NCBI RefSeq assembly: GCF_000337535.1
Contig: NZ_AOIP01000031.1
Coordinates: 62,001 to 126,000 of the forward strand
Reading direction: 5' to 3'
DNA: 64,000 bases
Source of the DNA: Natrialba aegyptia DSM 13077
Lineage (GTDB): Archaea; Halobacteriota; Halobacteria; Halobacteriales; Natrialbaceae
Of the stretch, positions 39,315 to 48,977 are shown piece after piece. The notes beneath the pieces were generated by a model. The model made no database searches, was not told where the DNA came from, and was given only the letters and a program-made list of their open reading frames with translations. The translations under genes and the position numbers were made by a program. Position 1 is the first letter of the stretch. Every line of letters begins with the position of its first letter.

Positions 39315-41990
39315 TTAGTCGACGATGACGACCGCCGACTCGGTCTCGATCATGTCCCCTTCGCCGGAGTAGGTGCGTTCGAGTTCGACCTCGAATAACT
39401 CGTCGTCGAGTTCTTCGCCGGCGACGCGGAGCACGTCGGCGTCGCGGTCGATCTCGTACTCGCCGCTTTCGATGCCGGCGTCGATGTCGCCGACTTTGGA
39501 GCCGAACTTCGGTCCGAGCGTCGAGTAGTCGAGATCGATCGAAGCGACTTCGGTGGTGACCTCCGGTTCGGTCTCGAGGACCGCGAGGTCCTGCACGTGC
39601 ATCACGTTCTGGATGGCGTCCTCGAAGCCCTCGATCGGGCCGTAGACGGAGACCGATTCGAGGTCGGCGTTCAGCGGCAACTGGTGCTCGCTCTTGTAGC
39701 GTCGGAGCGCGCCGATGACTTCGAGTGCGGTCTCGCCGGCTTCGAGGTCGGCCTCGTAGCCCTGCGGGCTGGGCCAGTCGCGAGTGTGGATGCTCGTGTC
39801 GTCGAGAGCAGCGTCACCGTCCGCGTACACCGCCTGCCAGATCTCCTCCGTCACGTGCGGCAGGAACGGGGCCCAGAGTTCGAGGAAGGTTCGGTGTGCG
39901 GTCCGCAGCGCGTACTGCGTCGAGGGATTGTCCTCGCGGCCCTTCGCGATTTCGAGGTAGTCGTCGCAGAAGGTGTTCCAGAAGAACGTGCGCAGGCGGT
40001 CGCGCGCCTTGGCGAACTCGTAGTCCTCGAACTGCGCGGTGAGTTCGTCGACCGCGTCGTCCAGTTCGGCGAGCAGCCAGCGGTCGATCGGCTCGAGTTC
40101 AGCTGGCTCCTCGGGTTCGCCAGGTTCGGCGGGCGCGAGCGTGTCGACGAGTTTCGAGGCGTTCCAGAGCTTGCGAAGGAGTTTCTCGCCGGCGCGCAGG
40201 TCTTTCTCCTGGTACGGGAAGTCGTCGCCGACGGCGGCGCTCGCCGTCCAGAAGCGCACGGCGTCCACCGGATACTCCGCGAGGACCTCGTCGGGGGCGA
40301 CGATGTTCCCTTTGGATTTGGACATCTTCTCGCGGTTCTCGTCCAGCACGTGGCCGTGGATCATCGTTGCGTCGAAGGGCACCTCGCCGGTGTGCTCGTA
40401 GCACTTGACGACGGTGTGGAACAGCCAGAACGAGATGATGTCGTGACCCTGGGGGCGCAGATCGAACGGGTAGAGTTCCGGCTTGTCCATCGTGAACGCC
40501 TCCGCGTCGGCGTCCCAGTCCCAGCCGGCATTGATGAGCGGCGTCAGCGAGGACGTCGCCCACGTGTCGAAAACGTCCTCCTCAGCGCTGAACTCGTCGT
40601 GGCCGCATTCGGGACAGGCGTCGACCGGCGGCTCGTCGGAAAGCGGGTCGACCGGGAGATCTTCCTTTGCGGCCATGATCTCGTGGTCGCACTCGGCGCA
40701 GTACCAGACCGGGAACGGAATCCCCGAGTCGCGTTGGCGCGAGATGAGCCAGTCCCACTCCAAGCCCTCGATCCAGTGCTTGTAGCGGGTGAACATCTTC
40801 TCGGGGTACCAGTCCATCTCCCGGCCGGCCTCCAGGTACTCCTCCTTGTGGTCCAGAATCTCGACGTACCACTGCTTGGAGACGCGGAACTCGACGGGCG
40901 TGTCACAGCGCTCGTGGACGCCGACGGCGTGCGTGATCTCCCAGCGGTCGCGCAGGTACCCGTCGTCGTCTAAGTCCTCGACGATGGCCTCGCGCGCTTC
41001 TTCCGTCGAGAGGCCCTCGTAGTCGCCCGCCAGGTCGGTCATCGTCGCCGACTCGTCGATGGCGACGCGAAGCGGCAGGTCGTGGGCCTGGTACCACTCG
41101 ATGTCGTTCTGGTCGCCGAAGGTACAGCACATGACGACGCCGCTTCCCTTCTCCATGTCGACGCGGTCGTCCGCGATGATCGGCACCTCGTGGCCGAAGA
41201 TCGGCACGCGAGCCGTCTCGCCGACGAGATCCTGATTGTCCTCGTCGTCCGGGTGGACGAAGACGGCGACGCAGGCCGGGATGAGTTCGGGTCGCGTCGT
41301 GGAGATGATGAACTCGTCGCGGTCCGCACCGTCACCGACGACGTCGAACGCGATGTCGTTGAAGTGCGAATGCCGCTCGTCGTCTTCCATCTCGACCTGG
41401 GAAATCGCCGTCTCGCACTCCGGACACCAGATCGCAGGGGCCTTCTTTCGGTACTCCCGGCCCTTCTCGTAGAGATCGAGGAAGGACAACTGGGAGATCC
41501 GCTGAACCCGCGGCTCGATCGTCTTGTACGTGTTCGACCAGTCGATCGAGGTGCCGAGGTTTTGCATCTTCTCGGTGAACTCGGCCTCGTACTCCGTACA
41601 GACCTCGCGGCAGAGTTCCTGGAACTCGCGGCGCTCGTAGTCCTGGTGGCGGATGTCGAGTTCTTTCTCGGTCAGGCGCTCGCTCGCGATCCCGTTGTCG
41701 TCGTAGCCGAACGGAAACAGCACGTCGCCGTCCGCCATCCGCTGGAACCGGGCGGCGAAGTCCTGCAGGGTGGAGCCGTAGAGGTGGCCCATGTGCAGAC
41801 TGCCCGAGACCGTCGGCGGCGGCGTGTCGATGGCGTAGACGGTGTTCGGATCGCGTTTGGGGTCGCTCTCGTAGGCGTAAATCTCCTCGTCGACCCAGCG
41901 GTCCTGCCAGCGCGACTCGACCGTTTCGGGGTCGTAGCCGCCCTCAAGCGATGGTTCGGGGTCTTCGTCCGTTTGTGCGTCCATACTCAT
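39315..41990 (-). CDS. valS: Valyl-tRNA synthetase
   Basis: Class Ia synthetase, ~891 residues. The HIGH motif appears as SGSLHMGHLYGSTLQD, KMSKS as REKMSKSKGN, and the CP1 editing domain and zinc-type CPEC/CPECGH clusters are present. The C-terminal domain is of the archaeal ValRS type, without the long bacterial coiled-coil. The start at ATG 41990 (or the next ATG at 41984) is preferred over the upstream open extension that lacks similarity. Confidence 0.96.
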   Translation of the reverse strand: MSMDAQTDEDPEPSLEGGYDPETVESRWQDRWVDEEIYAYESDPKRDPNTVYAIDTPPPTVSGSLHMGHLYGSTLQDFAARFQRMADGDVLFPFGYDDNGIASERLTEKELDIRHQDYERREFQELCREVCTEYEAEFTEKMQNLGTSIDWSNTYKTIEPRVQRISQLSFLDLYEKGREYRKKAPAIWCPECETAISQVEMEDDERHSHFNDIAFDVVGDGADRDEFIISTTRPELIPACVAVFVHPDDEDNQDLVGETARVPIFGHEVPIIADDRVDMEKGSGVVMCCTFGDQNDIEWYQAHDLPLRVAIDESATMTDLAGDYEGLSTEEAREAIVEDLDDDGYLRDRWEITHAVGVHERCDTPVEFRVSKQWYVEILDHKEEYLEAGREMDWYPEKMFTRYKHWIEGLEWDWLISRQRDSGIPFPVWYCAECDHEIMAAKEDLPVDPLSDEPPVDACPECGHDEFSAEEDVFDTWATSSLTPLINAGWDWDADAEAFTMDKPELYPFDLRPQGHDIISFWLFHTVVKCYEHTGEVPFDATMIHGHVLDENREKMSKSKGNIVAPDEVLAEYPVDAVRFWTASAAVGDDFPYQEKDLRAGEKLLRKLWNASKLVDTLAPAEPGEPEEPAELEPIDRWLLAELDDAVDELTAQFEDYEFAKARDRLRTFFWNTFCDDYLEIAKGREDNPSTQYALRTAHRTFLELWAPFLPHVTEEIWQAVYADGDAALDDTSIHTRDWPSPQGYEADLEAGETALEVIGALRRYKSEHQLPLNADLESVSVYGPIEGFEDAIQNVMHVQDLAVLETEPEVTTEVASIDLDYSTLGPKFGSKVGDIDAGIESGEYEIDRDADVLRVAGEELDDELFEVELERTYSGEGDMIETESAVVIVD

Positions 41991-42334
41991 GCTCTCACCG
42001 CCCGAATCGGGCGTCGTCGATACGTCGTCAGTGCGATGTAGCAGTGACTGTGATCCATTGCTGATACCGGTCGTTGCTCGGTGAATGCTGGTCGCCGACA
42101 ATACATCCGTCGAAACAGGGTGGGGATAGGGGGCTACGGGGCCCCTACGAACACCGTCTCGCGCGGGCCGTCAGACTGACTGGCCACGGGCACGACCGCG
42201 ACGGAATCGGTCATACAGTGTTATTCCATCGGATCGGTGTTAGGTGTTTCGCGTCGTAGCGGCCCGATTGCCGCCTGATTGCCGTCGTCGATACCGTGCC
42301 CGTCACTGGTCCTCGAGGAACACCGATCCGGCGG
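41991..42334. other. 344-base intergenic region upstream of valS
   Basis: No gene or RNA was recognised. A GC hairpin (TAGGGG...CCCCTA, about 42127-42147) lies between the CARF-type gene and valS and may terminate or attenuate transcription. An AT-rich spot (TGTTATTCC, about 42219-42227) is too far from valS to be its leaderless promoter. Confidence 0.5.
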
Positions 42335-43246
42335 TCACTGGGCCTCCGAGTTCCCCGAGTGTGCCCGCACCCACAGTTCGCCGATCCGGGAGAGGCGCGT
42401 TCGGTAGGACTTCCCGTGTTCCTCGCGCTCGATGTACTCCTTGCCGCCCGGCCCGAGTCGGTCGACGTTGTAGATGACCTTCGAGCGGAAGCTATCGGTG
42501 TACTCCTCGTTTAACTCGCGGGCCAGCGACTCCGCGAGTTCGGAGACGGAGTCGAACTCGCCGTCTTCGCCGAGTTTGTAGAGGATCAGTTCCTCGAACG
42601 GTTTGACGTTCGAGAAGGAGGTGACGGGAAGTTCGACGATGTGGCTGCCGCCGATCTCCTTCGCGCCGATCGTCGTGCCGCGTTCGTCGAACTCGTCAAG
42701 GAGGTCACGGGCGCTTTCGAGACGGGTTGTAAGCCGTTCTGCATCGAGGTCGGTGGCGTCGCTGTCGGCATCGATCGCTTCGAGGAGGTCGATCTGTTCG
42801 CGCAGTTCCTCGGCGAGTTCGGTTTCGAGGTACTTCTCGGGGGCGGTGTAGTAGGTGTGGATCTGCTCGCGGTCGTCCTCCCGTTCGACCATCAGCGAGT
42901 TCGCGGCGGTCGCGAAGGCGAAGCTCACGGTCCGGGGCATCGCGGCGACGTTGACCCAGACCTCGTTGCCGCGGTCGAGTTCGGCGGTGATGCGGTTGTA
43001 AGCCTGCTCGAAGGCTTCGTCGTAGTCGTAGACGTCTTCGAGCACGAACCGTTCGGTTTCGGCCCCCAGAAGGCTCCGAAAGTCGGTTTCGAGTTTCTCC
43101 GAGAGGTGCCGGGAGTACTCGACGTTGGCCTCGCTGCCGACGGCTCCCTCGAGAAGGATGACGCTGTCGACGTCGATCTGATCGCGGACGAGCGGGGCGA
43201 TCAGCCGGTCGTAGTCGAAGCCGACCGGGACGATGTGCGTTTGCAT
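42335..43246 (-). CDS. CARF-type winged-helix regulator (HFX_2341/DUF6293 family)
   Basis: 303-residue two-domain protein. The N-terminal half (MQTHIVPVGFDYDRLIAPLVRD, later VWVNVAAMPRTVSFAFATAANS) has the Rossmann-like order of CARF (CRISPR-associated Rossmann) ligand-sensing domains; a helical linker (~155-190) leads to a winged helix-turn-helix (LILYKLGEDGEFDSVSELAESL, YNVDRLGPGGKEYIERE). Halobacterial homologues are named after HFX_2341. CARF regulators usually sense cyclic oligonucleotides or nucleotides. No CRISPR or cas genes occur in the window, so target and ligand are unknown. Confidence 0.8.
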   Translation of the reverse strand: MQTHIVPVGFDYDRLIAPLVRDQIDVDSVILLEGAVGSEANVEYSRHLSEKLETDFRSLLGAETERFVLEDVYDYDEAFEQAYNRITAELDRGNEVWVNVAAMPRTVSFAFATAANSLMVEREDDREQIHTYYTAPEKYLETELAEELREQIDLLEAIDADSDATDLDAERLTTRLESARDLLDEFDERGTTIGAKEIGGSHIVELPVTSFSNVKPFEELILYKLGEDGEFDSVSELAESLARELNEEYTDSFRSKVIYNVDRLGPGGKEYIEREEHGKSYRTRLSRIGELWVRAHSGNSEAQ

Positions 43247-43346
43247 GGACCCGACTTGGGTGGGTTCGCCCCTAACAGTATTGGTGTCCGGCGGGACCAC
43301 ACTGGTGCGACGGAACCACCTAGTACGACAGGGCTATCCACATTGA

Positions 43347-44060
43347 CTAGTCGTCGGTGTGTTCTTCCTCGTCTTCGTCCCGGCTGAACTCGACGGTCCG
43401 AACGAGTTCGGAAATCGTCTCGCGGTCCCGTTCGGGAGCGGTTTCGATGGTCCCGCTTGCGACGGTGATCGATTCGAGCGGAAGGATGCCGCCGGCGACG
43501 CCGTAGCTCGTTTCGGTCGGCCAGACGGCGACGTTGGCTTCGGCGTCGAGGTGTGCGAGCCCGGTGCCGTCCGTCGCGTTGTCCGTGCTCCCGGACTCGG
43601 TTTTGGTTTCGGTTTTGGTTTCGCCCCCGTCACCGCCCTTTCGGTCGCCTCGATCGCTCGCCGAGGCGGGGATCGGATAGGCTACGTCGAGGACGTACCA
43701 GCGGCCCGCCTTCCCGTTCGGGCCCTCGAACTCGAGCGTCTCTCGGGTGCCCTCGATCGTCAGTCCCTCATCCCTGAGGGTTTCAGCGAACTGTGCTTTC
43801 GCCTTCGGCGCGGCTTTCGAGAGCGCAGCGTCGGGCGCGATGCCGACGGTCGACAGCGACGGGGAAATCGACAGATCAACGGCGAACAGCGATCGGAGCG
43901 GGACGTCGCTCGGACCGAGCGAGGCGGCGGGCGTCGTCTCGGCCGGCTCGTACAGCGTCGTCTCGGCGGTGATCGACGCCACCAGGACGGTGGTTTGTCC
44001 GGTTCGAGTGCCGAGCGGTCGCCAGGTTTCGGCAAGGGCTGCAGGGAGATCGGTTGGCAT
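43347..44060 (-). CDS. Haloarchaeal conserved protein, unknown
   Basis: 237 residues, two-part: a front region (LPAALAETWRPLGTRTGQTTVLVASITAETTLYEP, ADLSI-type strands) and a back region (NVAVWPTETSYGVAGGILPLESI) separated by a Lys/Thr/Glu-rich insert encoded by GGTTTC repeats around 43595-43620. No motif recognised. Lies just downstream of the symporter gene on the same strand, 44 bases from its stop. ATG at 44060. Confidence 0.6.
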   Translation of the reverse strand: MPTDLPAALAETWRPLGTRTGQTTVLVASITAETTLYEPAETTPAASLGPSDVPLRSLFAVDLSISPSLSTVGIAPDAALSKAAPKAKAQFAETLRDEGLTIEGTRETLEFEGPNGKAGRWYVLDVAYPIPASASDRGDRKGGDGGETKTETKTESGSTDNATDGTGLAHLDAEANVAVWPTETSYGVAGGILPLESITVASGTIETAPERDRETISELVRTVEFSRDEDEEEHTDD

Positions 44061-44104
44061 CGCCCGTGGATACGGCGGTGGGTCCTTTCGGTGTGTCGCT
44101 CTCG

Positions 44105-45589
44105 TCACTCCGCGCCGGTCTCGTTCCTATCGAAGTACAGCGCGCGTCGTTCGGCCGCCGCCGGCGTCGTCACCAGCGACACCGCGACGGTCGCGGCCAG
44201 TCCGAGTGCCATGCCGACGACCCCGGCCGACCATCCCGCGTACGTGCCGGGAACGACCGTCGCAAAGTGACTCAACAGATAGAACGCCTGACTGAGGAGG
44301 ATTCCGGCTCCGATCCCCGCTCGCGTCGTCCGCCGCCAGTAGAGCGCGGCCAGTACCGGCAGTGCGAGCTGGGCGAATCCGCTAAAGGCCGCATCGCCGA
44401 GTTCGAACAACGTTGCCGGGTTCACGAGGCTGACGAGGAACGCCGCCGTCGCGAAGACGACGACGCCGATACGGGCGAGCAGATCTTCGCGCCGGTCTGA
44501 TACGTCGCGCGAGCTGAACTCGGCGAGCGGGCGGTAGAGATCCCGCGTGAAGTACGACGAGCCGGACAGCAACATCGAGTCCGAGGACGACATCATCGCG
44601 GCCATCGCGCCGGCGATGACCAGCGCGGCGAACCAACCTGGGGTGAACTCGGTGAGGACGATAGGGAAGACGTTTCCGTCGGCCGGAACCGTCACGTCGA
44701 GACCGTGCGCCCACGCGCCGATCATGAACGAGGGGACGAACAGGAGCACGCAGAGAATCGGCCAGAGCGCGAACGATCGCTTCAGAACGGTCCGCGAGCC
44801 GGCGGCGAAAAAGCGCTGGTTGACCTGCGGGAACATGGCGACGCCGAAGCCGATCACGAGCGCCCTCGAAAGCATCCATTGGGGCGTGTAGTGGTCGCTT
44901 CCGAGCGCGACGTGAGCGGCCGCCTCGGTTTCGAGTGCCGCCGTGGCGCTGGTCGGTCCGCCGACGACAGTCAGGAGCCAGAGCATCGCGATCCAGGTGG
45001 CGACGAGCATGAACGCGCCCTGCAGGGTGTCGGTCCAGGCGATCCCGCGCATCCCGGCGAGGACGACGTAGAGGATCATAAACGCCGTGATCAGCCCTGC
45101 GCCCGCCCAGTACGGTATCGCGCCGTCGGTCAGCGTTTCCAGGGCCGTGCCGGCACCGACCTGCTGAAGCATGACGTACGGAAAGAGCCAGAGCAGACTG
45201 ACGGCCGCGATAATGCCCCGAAGAAGCCCGGAGCCGAATCGATCGCCGAGCATCTCGCCCAGCGTAACGTAGTCGTACTGCTGGCCGAGGAGCCACTGTT
45301 TGTAGCCGATGGCGTACCAGAGGATGGCGAAGATGATGCCGTCCATCAGCCCCATGACCAGTATCCACTCCGGTCCTTCGTGGTAGGCGATGTTCGGGCC
45401 GGCGAAGAACGTAAACGCCGAGAGTAGCGTGGCAAAGGTCGTAAAGAGGAGAACGACCGTTCCGAGCGTTCGGCTCGCGAGGTAGAAGTCTGCCGCGGTT
45501 CGTTCCGTCAGTCGGTACGCGCTGAGTCCGATCAGCAGCGCCAGCACGAGATAGCCGACGACGATCCCGAGTTGTGCCGGCAGCGTCAC
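44105..45589 (-). CDS. Sodium:solute symporter (SSS family)
   Basis: 494-residue transporter with about 13 transmembrane segments. ADFYLASRTLG, LYVVLAGMRGIAWTDTLQGAFML and AAMMSSSDSMLLSGSSYFTRDLY match the SSS signature (G-x-x-A-x(n)-D-x-Q-x). Uses a Na+ gradient to import a small organic solute; pantothenate, proline or acetate-like substrates are all possible. The GTG start overlaps the stop of the DUF3311 gene (GTGA), so the two are translationally coupled, the usual arrangement of a symporter with a small membrane partner. Confidence 0.9.
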   Translation of the reverse strand: MTLPAQLGIVVGYLVLALLIGLSAYRLTERTAADFYLASRTLGTVVLLFTTFATLLSAFTFFAGPNIAYHEGPEWILVMGLMDGIIFAILWYAIGYKQWLLGQQYDYVTLGEMLGDRFGSGLLRGIIAAVSLLWLFPYVMLQQVGAGTALETLTDGAIPYWAGAGLITAFMILYVVLAGMRGIAWTDTLQGAFMLVATWIAMLWLLTVVGGPTSATAALETEAAAHVALGSDHYTPQWMLSRALVIGFGVAMFPQVNQRFFAAGSRTVLKRSFALWPILCVLLFVPSFMIGAWAHGLDVTVPADGNVFPIVLTEFTPGWFAALVIAGAMAAMMSSSDSMLLSGSSYFTRDLYRPLAEFSSRDVSDRREDLLARIGVVVFATAAFLVSLVNPATLFELGDAAFSGFAQLALPVLAALYWRRTTRAGIGAGILLSQAFYLLSHFATVVPGTYAGWSAGVVGMALGLAATVAVSLVTTPAAAERRALYFDRNETGAE

Positions 45590-45903
45590 GGTGGCTCACC
45601 TCGCCGCTCAGATTCGAGTTCAGCGTCGGCCGGTTTTGGTTTCGATGTCCGTTCTGATTCCGGTCCCGAATTCGAACTCGGACTCGGATCCGGTCCCGGT
45701 TCAATGCCGATACCGAGTCCCCACGCACGGCGGGCGAACTGCCGGAAGACGACCGACGCGAGCCCCATCCAGCCAACGTGCCACCAGAGCCATACGGGCA
45801 AGCCGGCGACGACGGTGCTGTTCCCCCACAGGAACCACGGAATTGCGAGCGCACAGAGGACGATGCCGACCGCGATCCAGCCGGCGAGTTCGAGAGACCC
45901 CAT
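45586..45903 (-). CDS. DUF3311 small membrane partner of the symporter
   Basis: 105 residues: two transmembrane helices (ELAGWIAVGIVLCALAIPWFLWG, LPVWLWWHVGWMGLASVVF) followed by a Pro/Ser/Glu-rich acidic tail from near-hexameric repeats. This is the DUF3311 type, small subunits encoded beside SSS transporters. ATG at 45903; an alternative ATG at 45924 would add seven residues. The stop overlaps the symporter start. Confidence 0.8.
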   Translation of the reverse strand: MGSLELAGWIAVGIVLCALAIPWFLWGNSTVVAGLPVWLWWHVGWMGLASVVFRQFARRAWGLGIGIEPGPDPSPSSNSGPESERTSKPKPADAELESERRGEPP

Positions 45904-46011
45904 ACCCGCTGGTCGCAGCCTCATCGAGTAATAACTTTCCTTCGACAGCCGGTATTGAAGACATATAGTATTCGATACGGTAGGTCGGCTCCCTCTTGCG
46001 TTTTCTCGTAG

Positions 46012-46029
46012 GTGAAATCGCTCTTTCAC
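46012..46029. promoter_or_regulatory. Inverted repeat GTGAAA-N6-TTTCAC in the divergent promoter
   Basis: Perfect 6-bp half-sites with a six-base spacer, located between the symporter operon and the HTH gene. A winged-helix dimer could bind here; the adjacent HTH protein is the obvious candidate regulator (inference). Confidence 0.45.
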
Positions 46030-46078
46030 GTAGGAAAAGGGGTATATGTGTCGGCGAGAGAATGAGAATACGACCGAT

Positions 46079-47092
46079 ATGGCCCGTCTGTTTCCACGCC
46101 GGAGCGAGACACCCGCCCAGGACGGGCAACCCCGAATCGTCGATCTCGAGGGCGAGGACGCTGACGCGGTATTCAGCGCGCTGTCTTCGACGACGGCTCG
46201 CCAAATCTACTCCTGTCTCGATGGGGAGCCTGGAACGCCGAGCGATATCGCCGAAGCGATCGATTCGTCGATCCAGAACGTTCGGTACCACCTCGAGAAC
46301 TTAGAGGACGCCGGTCTCGTCGAGGTTGTCGACACCTGGTACTCCTCGCGCGGCAACGAGATGAGCGTCTACGCCACGACCGACGGACCGTTGATCGTGA
46401 CGAGCGACGAGTCGACCGGCTCGCGGCTCAAAACGGCTCTCTCGCGCCTTATTGGCGGAGTCGGCGCGCTCGCCGGCGGAAGCCTGCTCGTTCAGTACGG
46501 CGTGGCTCGGTGGGCCGGAGCATCGTCTACCGGCGGGCAGTCGGCACCGTTTTGGAGTTCGGACGATTCGGCTTCATCGGATCAAGGTGATTCGACGGGG
46601 TCAGACCGGGAGACCGGCGAACAGGGAAGCGGCAGTGGGGGTGGAAATCAAGCAGAGTCGACGAGCGGTGATGCGGATGCCGGCGCCGGAACTGATTCGA
46701 ACAGTAGCGGTGCCGATGATACGGACGTCGAGATTGCAGGAACCGACGGCGATCATTCAAACGGAACTACCGGTTCGAACGGAACGAGCGACGCGGCCGA
46801 CGGCGGTACCGGTACCGACGCCACTCCGAACGACTCGCACAACACCACCGGCACCGACACGTCCGATCCGGGCGCATCCCACGGCGACACCGGAGGCAAC
46901 GACGGGATCATCGATCACGTTCACGATTTCGCGACCGATATCGTCGATCACGTGCAGGGATTCGCAACCGACGTTACGGACCCCCTTCTGACGAACATGC
47001 CGCCGGGACTACTCTTTTTCCTCGGCGGGCTCACCGTCTTGCTCGCCGTCACGGCCTACTGGTACTGGTTCTCCCCCCGTCCCGTCCGCTGA
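46079..47092 (+). CDS. ArsR-like HTH protein with C-terminal membrane anchor
   Basis: 337 residues from the ATG at 46079 (an ATG at 46046 would add 11). Residues ~20-100 form a winged helix: ADAVFSALSSTTARQIYSCLD, SDIAEAIDSSIQNVRYHLENLEDAGLVEVV. Then comes a short hydrophobic stretch, a ~150-residue Ser/Gly/Thr/Asp-rich linker and a final transmembrane helix (PPGLLFFLGGLTVLLAVTAYWYWF). This makes a membrane-tethered DNA-binding protein, a halobacterial architecture whose signal is unknown. Divergent from the symporter operon with a shared inverted repeat. Confidence 0.8.
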   Translation: MARLFPRRSETPAQDGQPRIVDLEGEDADAVFSALSSTTARQIYSCLDGEPGTPSDIAEAIDSSIQNVRYHLENLEDAGLVEVVDTWYSSRGNEMSVYATTDGPLIVTSDESTGSRLKTALSRLIGGVGALAGGSLLVQYGVARWAGASSTGGQSAPFWSSDDSASSDQGDSTGSDRETGEQGSGSGGGNQAESTSGDADAGAGTDSNSSGADDTDVEIAGTDGDHSNGTTGSNGTSDAADGGTGTDATPNDSHNTTGTDTSDPGASHGDTGGNDGIIDHVHDFATDIVDHVQGFATDVTDPLLTNMPPGLLFFLGGLTVLLAVTAYWYWFSPRPVR

Positions 47093-47314
47093 CCGGCCGG
47101 CTCGGAACGATCGCCCTTTGCCGGTTCCGCACACAAATAGCCAATTTACGTATGTTTTATGTACTGATAGCCGACACGTCGTTCGATCCCCAACCGACCG
47201 AACAGCAGTTTCGCATGTCAACAGCTATTTGCCGCTCACGAACCAATTATTCAGTAAACCGGTCTCTGCACGCGTCTCTCGCGTCACCGCGCCCCACACC
47301 GGGGCAGATCTCCC
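47093..47314. other. Intergenic region upstream of dnaG
   Basis: AT-rich islands at about 47142-47162 (ACGTATGTTTTATG) and 47244-47262 (CCAATTATTCAGTAAACC). The second, about 60 bases before dnaG, is a possible promoter with a short leader. Nothing else was seen. Confidence 0.4.
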
Positions 47315-48814
47315 ATGGAAGACACCTCGAAATACCTCATTCACGCGGACGTCACGGCTGACGGGGTCGTCGAGCGCAGCGACGTCGTCGGCGCTATCTT
47401 CGGGCAGACCGAAGGCCTGCTCGGCGACGAACTCGATCTGCGCGATCTCCGTCAATCACAGAAAGTCGGCCGTATCGATGTTGAAATCACGAGCACGCAG
47501 GGCCAATCCCACGGTAACGTCACCATTGCGACGAGTCTGGACAAAGTCGAAACCGCGACGCTCGCCGCCTCGCTCGAAACGATCACTCGCGTCGGCCCCT
47601 GCCGGGCAACCCTCGACGTCAGCGAAATCGAAGACGTACGGGCAGCCAAACGCAAGGAAGTCGTCGACCGCGCGAAGGAACTGCTCCGGACCGGCTTCGA
47701 CGACTCCGTCATGTCCTCCGAAGAAATCCTCACCGAGGTGCGCCAACACGTCCGCGTCGAAGACATCACCGAATACGACGGCTTCCCCGCCGGTCCACGC
47801 GTCACCGACAGCGACGCCATCATCGTCGTCGAAGGCCGCTCTGACGTCCTTACCCTGCTCAAGTACGGCGTCAAAAACGCCATCGCCGTCGAAGGCACGA
47901 ACGTCCCCGACCCCATCGCCGACCTCACGACCCACCGCACCGTCACCGCGTTCCTCGACGGCGACCGCGGCGGCGACCTCATCCTCGAAGAACTCTCACA
48001 GGTCGGTGACGTCGACTACGTCGCCTTCGCCCCCTCGGGCACCTCCGTCGAAGAACTCGACCACCACCAACTGTTCGCCGCCCTCCGGAACAAGGTCCCG
48101 TATGATACCGTTTCAGGACTCAACGAACCCCGCGAAGCCATCGCCGCAACCGACGGCAGTACGAGTCCCGCTCCCGCCCCCGGATCTGATACCGGCCCCG
48201 GTCTCAACAGCGAGTCTCCCGTCAAATCCCCCCGCGGTACTGATACTGCATCCAACACCACCGCCGAAGGCACTTCCCACACATCTGGACCTCCCTCGTC
48301 CGCAAAGGCGGCCGGTTCCCAGAACACAACCGAGAACACACTCGCCGAACCCACAACGGCTACCGACCCCTCGACGACCGAGGACGATGCCGAAACACAC
48401 GGCAACGCCGACACGGCGTCCCCGCCCGCCCCGAACGCACACGCTCGCCAATCCGACTCTGCGACGGCCGACGACCAGTCGCTCGAAACGGTATACGAAC
48501 ACGCAACGGCGATCATCCGCTCGGACACCGACCGCGTTCGGTTTCTCGATGCCGAGAACGATATCATCGCGGAAACGGACGCGAGTTCAGTGGGAGACGA
48601 ACTCGCTGAACTCGAGTCAGAACCAGAGTCGAAGTCGGAGTCGGTCCCGACGACGATCGTGTTAGATGGGATCCTCAGTCAACAGGTGCTCGATCTGGCG
48701 GCCGATCGAGGCGTCGAGCGGATTATCGCGCGGTCGCTGGGGCAGTTTACGAAGCGACCGACGAGCGTACAGATTCACGCGGTAGAAGACGTCGCGTCCG
48801 AACCGCCGGAGTAG
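47315..48814 (+). CDS. dnaG: Archaeal DnaG primase
   Basis: 499-residue archaeal DnaG. It starts MEDTSKYLIHADVTADGVVE, has GAIFGQTEGLLG, and a Toprim domain: VVEGRSDVLTLLKYGVKNAIAVEGTNVP and TAFLDGDRGGDLILEEL. Archaeal DnaG also associates with the exosome. From residue ~280 to ~385 there is a long Ser/Thr/Pro/Glu linker, then a C-terminal helical region. The start was chosen by the conserved N-terminus; the long linker is a halophile feature. Confidence 0.95.
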   Translation: MEDTSKYLIHADVTADGVVERSDVVGAIFGQTEGLLGDELDLRDLRQSQKVGRIDVEITSTQGQSHGNVTIATSLDKVETATLAASLETITRVGPCRATLDVSEIEDVRAAKRKEVVDRAKELLRTGFDDSVMSSEEILTEVRQHVRVEDITEYDGFPAGPRVTDSDAIIVVEGRSDVLTLLKYGVKNAIAVEGTNVPDPIADLTTHRTVTAFLDGDRGGDLILEELSQVGDVDYVAFAPSGTSVEELDHHQLFAALRNKVPYDTVSGLNEPREAIAATDGSTSPAPAPGSDTGPGLNSESPVKSPRGTDTASNTTAEGTSHTSGPPSSAKAAGSQNTTENTLAEPTTATDPSTTEDDAETHGNADTASPPAPNAHARQSDSATADDQSLETVYEHATAIIRSDTDRVRFLDAENDIIAETDASSVGDELAELESEPESKSESVPTTIVLDGILSQQVLDLAADRGVERIIARSLGQFTKRPTSVQIHAVEDVASEPPE

Positions 48815-48977
48815 GATCTCGGTGGTGGCTCTCCGGGTTGCGTACGTTCTATCCCACTCTATCGGACGAAGATGGACGGCGAGATTACGTGCCGGCCATA
48901 TACGGCCCAACGCGCTGTGAAAGAGTTCCTTCGCATCCTCCATCCGTCACTATCCGTTGTCGCTGTTGCAGTCGAGT

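Noticed and set aside
39597-42041. Long plus-strand frames over valS
   Set aside because: Antisense to ValRS, which carries complete HIGH and KMSKS motifs.
41991-42334. Considered a T-box-like or other leader for valS
   Set aside because: No specifier loop or antiterminator pattern, and T-boxes are not known in archaea; only a GC hairpin is present.
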